A DNA stretch of 23,876 bases from assembly GCA_964481005.1 (NCBI GenBank), contig CAYZRY010000014.1:1-23876 (forward strand), in the 5' to 3' direction. The notes under the pieces were generated by a model. The model made no database searches and was not told the DNA's origin. It saw nothing but the letters and a program-made list of their open reading frames with translations. The stretch comes from CAYZRY01 sp964481005. GTDB taxonomy: Bacteria; Bacillota_I; Bacilli_A; RF39; UBA660. The translations under genes and the position numbers were made by a program. The stretch's first letter is position 1, and the number at the start of each line of letters is the position of its first letter. Positions 15,405-22,095 of the stretch are shown in pieces.

Positions 15405-16122
15405 ATATACTCAAATTATGGTAAACATTTTGAACATCGTCGATATCTTCGAGGGCTTCGATTAGTTCCATCACTGTATCAGTCTCTTCTTCACTAAGTT
15501 CAATCATATTATCAGCCACAAAAGTTACTTCACTGGTAATAAAATCTTTGACACCTAGTTTTTCAAGAGCTTCTTTTACTTTGACTAAATCGTTACTTTC
15601 AGTTCTTATCTCATAACTATCGGCGTATGCTAAAAAGTCACTAGCTCCCCCATCTAGGGCTGCCATCATCACTTCGTCTTCACTAAATTTCTTATCAGTT
15701 TCTATTACCCCCATACGAGTAAACATGTAACTGACCGATCCATTAGTTCCAAGATTTCCACCCTTTTTAGTAAGGGTCGATCTAACTAGCGAAGCAGTAC
15801 GGTTACGGTTATCAGTTAGACAATCGATCATGATTGCTATGCCTGATGGTCCATATCCTTCGTAGACAACAGTTTCATACTCTTCCTGATTTTGATTTCC
15901 CAACGCTTTATCGATAGCTTTTTCAATGTTGTCCTTAGGCATATTGTTACTTCTTGCTTTTTCGACAACTAGACGAAGAGCTGGATTTTCCGCCGGGTTA
16001 CCATTAGTTCCCTTGGCTGCTACATATATTTCTTTAGCAATCTTTTGAAAAATCTTTCCTCTTTGTGCATCGATTAAACCTTTTGAACGGTGTATTTTGG
16101 CCCATTTTGAATGTCCAGACAT
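15403..16122 (-). CDS. yebC: YebC/PmpR family protein
   Basis: A 239-residue protein with the family start MSGHSKWAKIHRSKG, then KIFQKIAKEIYVAAKG, KARSNNMPKDNIEKAIDKA, YEGYGPSGIAIMIDCLTDNRNRT and NGSVSYMF. The length is standard. Members have been described as DNA-binding regulators and, more recently, as ribosome-associated factors that relieve stalling; the sequence alone does not choose. ATG 16122 is preceded by GGGAG and an extended -10 sequence in the 35-base gap. It is the last gene before a strong terminator. Confidence 0.95.
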   Translation of the reverse strand: MSGHSKWAKIHRSKGLIDAQRGKIFQKIAKEIYVAAKGTNGNPAENPALRLVVEKARSNNMPKDNIEKAIDKALGNQNQEEYETVVYEGYGPSGIAIMIDCLTDNRNRTASLVRSTLTKKGGNLGTNGSVSYMFTRMGVIETDKKFSEDEVMMAALDGGASDFLAYADSYEIRTESNDLVKVKEALEKLGVKDFITSEVTFVADNMIELSEEETDTVMELIEALEDIDDVQNVYHNLSI

Positions 16123-16129
16123 TATATCA

Positions 16130-16160
16130 CTCCCGTAAGAGATTATATCATAAGAGATTA
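16130..16160 (-). promoter_or_regulatory. Possible yebC promoter with a flanking direct repeat
   Basis: The minus strand reads TGATATAAT (16150-16142), an extended -10 element. The 10-base word TAATCTCTTA occurs twice, at 16160-16151 and 16145-16136, with a period of 15 bases; the second copy begins in the last four bases of the -10. The predicted leader is very short (about 13 bases), which lowers confidence. A promoter here would allow yebC to be made apart from the murF-ddl unit. Confidence 0.4.
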
Positions 16161-16991
16161 ATCTTGACTAGCTACTTTCTGATAGAGATCAGCAAAAATT
16201 ATATCGAGACTTTCTTCTAAATCATCTTCATTTTGTTCTAGATAAATATTGTACTTACGAAGAGCTTGTTCTTTATTTTTTTCTTCTAAAAACTTTAAGG
16301 GACTTAAATACTCTCCCGAGAAAGCTTTAAAACTACTTAACTCAGCTGTATTAGCATCAAAGGTATAAATATCCCCTTCTAATTTAATGAGCATAATAAG
16401 CCCTTTAGAACTCTTTCCAATGTAACTAGCAATATCATTATCACGAAGTAATTTAGATAAAGTTCTCTCATAGTCCCCAGGACCTAATTCTTGCCTTTCT
16501 AATACTTCGATTAAATTGTGACTTTCATCAATCCTTTTAAAGTCCTTTAACTCTTCACTTAAGACTTTAAATTTCTCTTTTTCATTTAATCCCTCAAGCG
16601 AAGCTCTAACTTTAGATAAGTAAGAATATAAACTTCTAAACCTAGGTAACTCGGTCGTATATATCGTATTTTTATGTTTATCGTAAGCAATTGTCCAAGT
16701 ACTAGGATTCTTAATTGATAAACTAAGTAAACTCTTAAGTTCTTCATCATCCAGTTTACTATAGATTATCTTTTCAATCTTTTCATCTTCGATATATGAA
16801 GATATATCTAAGAAATATTTAACTTTTTCAATAGTTTGATAATTAGCTTTATCAGTAAAGTAAATTTGTTTTACTTCATTAAAAGAAAACAAAATATCTT
16901 TTATTTTGCTCTCTTCTTCTTCATTAAATGCCTCATTAATATAGATGGCAGTTATACCTAAATATTTTAACTTTTCAGCATTTATATCCAT
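16158..16991 (-). CDS. Uncharacterised protein, possibly a transglutaminase-like fold lacking the catalytic triad
   Basis: I do not recognise this 277-residue soluble protein by name. Residues about 150-220 follow the outline of a transglutaminase core: a helix with YERTLSKLLRDNDIASYIGKSS, where enzymes have G-C-xYA--F--LL---GI-A--V-G, then LIMLIKLEGDIYTFDANT, where they have HAWN-V-LDG-WY-VDPT. The nucleophilic Cys is absent (GPGDYERT) and no His stands at the HAWN position, so it would be inactive. The protein contains no cysteine and no signal peptide. The N-terminal half is Lys/Glu-rich and mixed alpha/beta. ATG 16991 lies two bases after the ddl stop without a good binding site, so it is probably translated by coupling with ddl. 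Its role is unknown. Confidence 0.7.
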   Translation of the reverse strand: MDINAEKLKYLGITAIYINEAFNEEEESKIKDILFSFNEVKQIYFTDKANYQTIEKVKYFLDISSYIEDEKIEKIIYSKLDDEELKSLLSLSIKNPSTWTIAYDKHKNTIYTTELPRFRSLYSYLSKVRASLEGLNEKEKFKVLSEELKDFKRIDESHNLIEVLERQELGPGDYERTLSKLLRDNDIASYIGKSSKGLIMLIKLEGDIYTFDANTAELSSFKAFSGEYLSPLKFLEEKNKEQALRKYNIYLEQNEDDLEESLDIIFADLYQKVASQD

Positions 16992-16993
16992 TG

Positions 16994-18184
16994 TTATAGT
17001 TTCTTAGTTCCTTTTAGACCCTTAGATCCTTTAAGACCACTGTATCCTTCGAGAATATTACTATCGAATGAATGAGTCTTAGATGTTTTACGTTTGTATT
17101 CTCTAACAGCTATATTGATCATGTCATCTAAGAGACTTGAATAATCTTTTCCTTTTGGATCCCATAAGTAAAAGGCAAGTGAACCTGGAATAGTATTTAC
17201 TTCATTAATGTATACTTTGCTCTTTTTAGTATCGATTAAAAAGTCTATTCTAACGTTTCCAGCAAGTCCTAGAGCCTTGAAACTCTTAACTGCGACTTCT
17301 TCTACTTCTTTTTGAAGTTTAGCGGAAATATTAGCTGGAATCTTGCGAGCTGCTGAAAGCATTCCTTTAGATCCACTACCATCTTTCTTAGAACTTCCAA
17401 TATATTTATCTTTGTATGTCAATAGTTCGTTGTCACTCATGACCTCTTCGATGACACTAAGTTCATAGTTATCGTATGTTCCAAGCACACTGATATTAAC
17501 TTCTTTTAAGTTTTGAACGAGTTCTTCAACTAAGATTTTACTATCGTATTTCATTGCATCTTCGATAGCTTCATTTAACTCTTCTTTATTGTGAGCAACT
17601 TCAATACCGACACTACTTCCAAGATTAGCTGGTTTGACGATGACTGGCATCTTTAACTTAGCTAACTTTTTAGTAACACTAGCTTTATCATCTAAATATT
17701 CACTGTCGTAGAACCATGTGTAATTGTTAATTGGCAATTCTTCGGTAGACCAAATTTGTTTTTGGAAAACTTTATCTTGACCGATAGCTGCTGCTGCAAC
17801 ATTGGCTCCGACATAAGGAAGACCAATAGTAGCTAAATATCCCTGGAGATTTCCATCTTCGACATTAGTTCCATGAACGATTGGGAAAGCTATATCTATC
17901 TCTTTGATTTCTCTTTTAAATAGACCAGTTGTCTGCAAAACAAATCTTCCCCCGATATTGGCAAGAATAACATTCTTAGTATATCTTCGAAGTAAACTTA
18001 AATCTTGGAAAGTTTCCATCTCTTTTAAGATTTCCCCAGTAAACCATTTCCCATCTTTAGTAATGTAAATAGGTACTACTTCATACTTTTGTGTATCCAT
18101 CTTATTCATTGCTTGAATAGCTGAGATGATACTTACCTCATGTTCAACTGTTTCTCCTCCAAATATAACTCCGACTCTTATCAT
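16994..18184 (-). CDS. ddl: D-alanine--D-alanine ligase
   Basis: An ATP-grasp enzyme of 396 residues that makes the D-Ala-D-Ala dipeptide joined by MurF. The start is ATG 18184, eight bases after AAGGAGG (18193-18199); the longer frame to 18238 lies within murF and has no such site. Motifs are GGETVEHEVSIISA (9-22, E16 as the N-terminal catalytic Glu), HGTNVEDGNLQGYL (104-117), GQDK (135-138), VKPANLGSSVGI (183-194), a YKDKY omega-loop (257-261) and NEVNTIPG (327-334). The KY in the loop favours D-Ala over D-lactate as the second substrate (inference). The usual GFT-x-x-S-x-YP after EVNT is replaced by GSLAFYLWDPKG. A tail of about 36 residues rich in Gly, Lys and Ser (GLKGSKGLKGTKKL) makes it longer than most Ddl enzymes. 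Confidence 0.94.
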   Translation of the reverse strand: MIRVGVIFGGETVEHEVSIISAIQAMNKMDTQKYEVVPIYITKDGKWFTGEILKEMETFQDLSLLRRYTKNVILANIGGRFVLQTTGLFKREIKEIDIAFPIVHGTNVEDGNLQGYLATIGLPYVGANVAAAAIGQDKVFQKQIWSTEELPINNYTWFYDSEYLDDKASVTKKLAKLKMPVIVKPANLGSSVGIEVAHNKEELNEAIEDAMKYDSKILVEELVQNLKEVNISVLGTYDNYELSVIEEVMSDNELLTYKDKYIGSSKKDGSGSKGMLSAARKIPANISAKLQKEVEEVAVKSFKALGLAGNVRIDFLIDTKKSKVYINEVNTIPGSLAFYLWDPKGKDYSSLLDDMINIAVREYKRKTSKTHSFDSNILEGYSGLKGSKGLKGTKKL

Positions 18185-18185
18185 A

Positions 18186-19796
18186 TTATTTTCCTCCTTC
18201 AGTGTATGTATCTGGTAAATCATTTTCAAATAATGCATATAACTCTTGCTTATCTTTCATTTTTGCTATTAACGGATAAGCTGCTTTAACATCATTTAGA
18301 ATATGAATATTATCTTTTTTAAATTTCTTTTCAATTAAGCCTTCATAGATTGGTACAGTTCGCTTCTTACCAATTAGAATGACTTCGTCTGCTACGTCGG
18401 CAATCTGTCTACCAAACTCTTTGTTATAACGCGCTTCTTCATCACCAAGCTCGACCATTCCAGGCGTGACTACGACCTTTTTACCAGGCATCATACCTAG
18501 TACATCGAGAGCCCCTTTAGCTCCGACTGGATTAGAGTTGTAAGCATCATCAATCTGGTAGAAGTTACCAAGTTTTTTAATTTCTAGACGGTGCTCGATA
18601 GCTCCGACCTTGGCTACTCCTTGAATAAGTTTATCAGCATTGATGCCAAACTCTTTACCAAGAGCAATCGCGGCTAGAATGTTATAGACATTGTGTCTTC
18701 CAAGCAACTTGGTTTCAAAGCTATATTTCTTCTTATCACCTTTAAAGCTTACATCAAATGATGTTCCCTTATGTGAACACTTGATATTCGAAGCATTAAC
18801 ATCAGCCTTTTCATCGATACCTATCCAAACTATTTTACAGTTATTGTTTTGTTTGTAAGTCTTTTGCTTTGGATCATCGGCATTTAGAATGCAAACCCCA
18901 TCATCAGGAAGCGATTCTAAAAGTTCCATCTTCCCTTTTAGAATGTTTTCTTCGCTACCGAAGGTTGCTAGATGAGCTGTACCTATCGTTGTAATAATAC
19001 CGTATTTAGGACCAACCAATTTACAAAGATCAGCGATGTCTCCTTTGACATAAGCTCCCATCTCAACGATGAAGACTTCATCAAATTTAGATAATTTATT
19101 ATTTATGGTTATTAGATTACCATTTAGAGTATTGATACTTTTTGGTGTCGCAAGTGTATTATATTTAATTGATAAAACATCATTTAGAATATTTTTACTA
19201 CTTGTCTTACCGTAGCTACCAGTAATTCCAATTATCTTAAGATTAGGCATAGCCTTTAACTTAGCTTTAGCTTTATTCTTGTAGTAGAGATATACCATCT
19301 TTTCAACTGGTTGATTAATTAAGTTTGCGATATAGACCACTACAAAGTTTAAGTAAACAAGCAGTGTTAATAAAAGTAACATCGTAAATTTAAGACTTGG
19401 CATTAAGATAGCTATGACAGCTGGTAACAAATATATGATTGCTATTGTAAACAGTTGTCTTTTTATTCTAGCTGTAATAACTAGTGGTTTTTTATGTTGC
19501 TCAACTTTTGCTCTTTGTTTAAGCTGAAAGTATGTGGCAACGTAAGCAATCGAAGTTGCTGCTAAAAAGAACCATAGGACTTCATCTGATGTTGAAAAGT
19601 ATGACATAAAGACAAAGACAAAAGCAAAGAAACTGTAGGTTCCAAAGCTGATTGCTTTGTTTGACCAAATCCACTTTCCATAACGATTATTTTCGTTGTA
19701 AAGATTTTGTTGAAGCATATGTACTGACTTCTTTGTTTTCTTAAGCAATATGAAATATGCCATTAAATAGGCTAAGATTAATAATCCCTTTTCCAT
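18186..19796 (-). CDS. murF: MurF-type UDP-MurNAc-tripeptide--D-Ala-D-Ala ligase with an N-terminal membrane domain
   Basis: A 536-residue protein. The C-terminal two thirds is a Mur ligase: ATP loop GSYGKTSS (193-200), VEMGAY (244-249), TIGTAHLATFG (270-280), NADDP (305-309), GRHNVYN (366-372), the MurF hallmark DDAYNSNP (416-423) and a full C-terminal domain. Residues 1-180 are not the usual MurF substrate-binding domain but contain about five hydrophobic segments (about 3-18, 52-68, 73-90, 113-132, 136-160). This fusion would tether the last cytosolic ligase to the membrane near MraY and MurG. ATG 19796 follows AGGAGGTCA. It sits between an alpha/beta hydrolase and ddl, whose product it uses, one base from ddl; the ddl binding site lies in its last codons. 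It could instead be a MurF-like ligase with a modified substrate. Confidence 0.88.
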   Translation of the reverse strand: MEKGLLILAYLMAYFILLKKTKKSVHMLQQNLYNENNRYGKWIWSNKAISFGTYSFFAFVFVFMSYFSTSDEVLWFFLAATSIAYVATYFQLKQRAKVEQHKKPLVITARIKRQLFTIAIIYLLPAVIAILMPSLKFTMLLLLTLLVYLNFVVVYIANLINQPVEKMVYLYYKNKAKAKLKAMPNLKIIGITGSYGKTSSKNILNDVLSIKYNTLATPKSINTLNGNLITINNKLSKFDEVFIVEMGAYVKGDIADLCKLVGPKYGIITTIGTAHLATFGSEENILKGKMELLESLPDDGVCILNADDPKQKTYKQNNNCKIVWIGIDEKADVNASNIKCSHKGTSFDVSFKGDKKKYSFETKLLGRHNVYNILAAIALGKEFGINADKLIQGVAKVGAIEHRLEIKKLGNFYQIDDAYNSNPVGAKGALDVLGMMPGKKVVVTPGMVELGDEEARYNKEFGRQIADVADEVILIGKKRTVPIYEGLIEKKFKKDNIHILNDVKAAYPLIAKMKDKQELYALFENDLPDTYTEGGK

Positions 19797-19805
19797 AGTG
19801 ACCTC

Positions 19806-20525
19806 CTATAAAAATTCTTTTAAAATAGCTTTGACTCGACCAATGTGTTCAAGATATGCATAGTGCGTCCCAGGCTCTAGTACGATGAGGGCACTATCTG
19901 CTATCATCTTCTCAAGTTTCTGGGCATCTGCTAGCTCTACTGCTTCGTCCTGGGCTCCCCAAATAATTAGTGTTGGACTCTTTATTTTCATTGCATCGGC
20001 ACTGACATCGAGACCCACTGTTGCAACTAACGTCTCACGCATCACAGGACTAGCCTTTTTATAATCATCTGAACCAATGAAATGTTTAGCCATATTTTGA
20101 AATCTTGTAATAAACGGAATCTTTTTTAAAAGTTTCAAGAATCTAACGCGTAAGCTCTTATCCATTTTACTAGCAAAAACTGGACTTCCAAATAAAACTA
20201 CTTTATCTGTTTCATACTTCGAAGCATAGACAATCGATATCTTCCCTCCGAAGGAATGACCTATCAAACTAGGTTTTTTAATCTTTAACTCTTTTACTAA
20301 GTCATTTATTACTTTGGCATAATCGTAAACAGTCAATGCTTTTAAAGCTTCTTCACTTTTACCAAAACCAGGTAAATCAATCAAAGTTACACGATGTGTT
20401 TTAACTAGATTTTCTACAAGTGGTTTCATCATTTCAATATTCTGTCCCCAACCATGTAGTAAAACGATATCTTTACCCTTGCCATATTGTTCATAATTAA
20501 TATTTATATTCTGTATTTTCTTCAT
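19806..20525 (-). CDS. Alpha/beta-hydrolase fold protein
   Basis: A 239-residue soluble hydrolase with the full catalytic triad: nucleophile S91 in GHSFGG (89-94), D193 in GAQDEAV, and H221 in GTHYAYLE. HGWGQN (24-29) supplies the oxyanion-hole region and LIDLPGFGKSE (48-58) the following strand-turn. No signal peptide or membrane segment is present, so it acts in the cytosol. It belongs to the broad esterase/lipase/C-C hydrolase group and the substrate cannot be read from sequence. It is first in the unit with murF and ddl (nine bases before murF), suggesting an envelope-related role, by context only. ATG 20525 follows AGGTG and an extended -10 promoter. Confidence 0.88.
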   Translation of the reverse strand: MKKIQNININYEQYGKGKDIVLLHGWGQNIEMMKPLVENLVKTHRVTLIDLPGFGKSEEALKALTVYDYAKVINDLVKELKIKKPSLIGHSFGGKISIVYASKYETDKVVLFGSPVFASKMDKSLRVRFLKLLKKIPFITRFQNMAKHFIGSDDYKKASPVMRETLVATVGLDVSADAMKIKSPTLIIWGAQDEAVELADAQKLEKMIADSALIVLEPGTHYAYLEHIGRVKAILKEFL

Positions 20526-20541
20526 TATTACACCTGTCTAA

Positions 20542-20550
20542 ATTATACCA
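20542..20550 (-). promoter_or_regulatory. Extended -10 promoter of the hydrolase-murF-ddl unit
   Basis: The minus strand reads TGGTATAAT (20550-20542), identical to the extended -10 word at 75-67. It lies in the 25-base gap right after the yqeH stop. No good -35 is seen. Transcription would start near 20535. Confidence 0.55.
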
Positions 20551-21549
20551 TTAAATAAGTGATGGTCTAACAAATATTTTAATATTTATATTAGCGTAGA
20601 TCTCAAGTTTAACTTTTCCTACTACTTTGATAAAACCAAGTCCTGGAATGACGATATCTTCATAGTAAGAAGCTTCCATTCCACGCTGGGCTAATTCTTT
20701 CATTTTAGAATTGCGAGAGTTATGTCTCTTTACCTTTACATCATTAGAAAAATAAGTGATAAAACTACTACGTTCACCTTCCTGCATATCGATGCGAAGA
20801 AAGTCTTCGATAAATAATGATTGACCTTCTTTAAGCTGAAAGACCTTAGGTTTAATTTCTTTCTTCGGTGATAGTTTCTTAAGTGTTTTAGCATCTAAAT
20901 AATTACTGATATTACCTGCTTCAATTAAGCCAGGAGTATCGATAATCGTCAAATTTTCATTAAGTTCTATTTCGATTGTATCGACTGTCGTCGAAGGAAG
21001 TGGTGAAATAGTTAAACTGCCATCGATATCTGAATAGTTATGTATTAATTTATTGATAAGACTACTCTTACCAGCATTAGTCATTCCTACAACATAGACA
21101 TTTTTACTACTTTGATGTTGTTTGATTAAATTCATCAAACGATCAAGTTGATAATTCTTTTGACTACTTATGATGACGATATCTTCAGCTGATGGAATCA
21201 TTGCTGAAATCTTTTCTAAAAGTTTCTCTTCTTTGACACTTTTAGGAAAAACATCACGCTTAGCTAAAACCAAAATCAAACGATTCTGGAGATATTTTCT
21301 AATATTATTTAAATCTTGATTTAGATTAAGTAAGTCGACAACATACAAAACTAAATCTTTAGTCTTATCGATCGATTTTAAAATCTCTTGATAGTCTTCG
21401 TTAGTACGATTGATATTTTGATATTCTCCGTAGTTTTTCATCTTAAAACAACGACTACAAATATCATTATCTAAACTTGAAGTATATCCTTCAAGCATTG
21501 TATTATCTGCCTGGAGAACTACTCCACATCCTATGCACTTTTTAGTCAT
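20551..21549 (-). CDS. yqeH: Circularly permuted ribosome-assembly GTPase YqeH
   Basis: A 332-residue GTPase needed in Bacillus for 30S subunit assembly. I use ATG 21549, since AGAAAGGTGA (21555-21564) lies five bases upstream; GTG 21558 would fall within that site. An N-terminal zinc finger has C5, C8, C31 and C34 (CIGC and CSRC). The G motifs appear in permuted order: AKRD (G4, 96-99), SSQ (G5, about 128-130), GMTNAGKSS (G1, about 155-163), a threonine region PSTTVDT (G2) and DTPG (G3, 204-207). The C-terminal domain ends with a beta-rich segment. It overlaps yqeG by eight bases, so the two are translationally coupled. The yqeG-yqeH pair is conserved in Bacilli. Confidence 0.95.
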   Translation of the reverse strand: MTKKCIGCGVVLQADNTMLEGYTSSLDNDICSRCFKMKNYGEYQNINRTNEDYQEILKSIDKTKDLVLYVVDLLNLNQDLNNIRKYLQNRLILVLAKRDVFPKSVKEEKLLEKISAMIPSAEDIVIISSQKNYQLDRLMNLIKQHQSSKNVYVVGMTNAGKSSLINKLIHNYSDIDGSLTISPLPSTTVDTIEIELNENLTIIDTPGLIEAGNISNYLDAKTLKKLSPKKEIKPKVFQLKEGQSLFIEDFLRIDMQEGERSSFITYFSNDVKVKRHNSRNSKMKELAQRGMEASYYEDIVIPGLGFIKVVGKVKLEIYANINIKIFVRPSLI

Positions 21550-22063
21550 AGTAATCACCTTTCTTAAACTGTTTTTTCTTAGATAGTCGCTTTAGGACTA
21601 ACTTTTCAAAAAAACGATTTACCACGGTCACTTTTAAATCTTTGACAGCTAATGCTTCGACTAGGACAGTTTCTATCCCGTAAATATTACCTGCCAAAAC
21701 ATCAGTCATGATTTGGTCTCCTATTATAGCCATTTCTTCCTTAGAATACAACTTTTTCTTAGCTATTTTAGCTAAACCATAGCTACTTGGCTTTAGTGCT
21801 CCCTTAACATAATCGACGCCTAGTGCCTCGCAAAAACCACCTACTCGCTTCTGACTAGTGTTATTCGATAGAACGTAAACATCGAAAGATTCTTTAAGTT
21901 CACTGATAAATTTGACAAGCTTAGTACTAGGCTTATCTTCATCTATTTTAGATAACGTATTATCAAGATCAAAGACAAGACAGACTATACCCATCTTTTT
22001 TAATTTATCATAATTAATTTCATAGATGTTTTGTTTATACATTTTAGGTTTAAAAATACTCAT
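21542..22063 (-). CDS. yqeG: YqeG family HAD-type phosphatase
   Basis: A 173-residue HAD-superfamily IIIA protein. The start is ATG 22063, with GGAG (22069-22072) five bases upstream; a TTG at 22078 is less likely. Motif I is DLDNTL (D32, D34), motif II SNN (66-68), motif III KP (K91) and motif IV GDQIMTD (115-121), so the phosphatase site is complete. The physiological substrate of YqeG in Firmicutes is not firmly established as far as I know. Its stop codon overlaps the start region of yqeH, consistent with a linked role in ribosome assembly or GTPase function. Confidence 0.93.
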   Translation of the reverse strand: MSIFKPKMYKQNIYEINYDKLKKMGIVCLVFDLDNTLSKIDEDKPSTKLVKFISELKESFDVYVLSNNTSQKRVGGFCEALGVDYVKGALKPSSYGLAKIAKKKLYSKEEMAIIGDQIMTDVLAGNIYGIETVLVEALAVKDLKVTVVNRFFEKLVLKRLSKKKQFKKGDYYD

Positions 22064-22095
22064 AACTTCTCCAAACAAAAGAAATAAACTTTCGT

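Noticed and set aside
18185..18238. Longer Ddl starting at 18238
   Set aside because: It would overlap the murF 3' end by more than 50 bases, while an ideal AAGGAGG sits in front of ATG 18184, where the conserved Ddl start MIRVGVIFGG begins.
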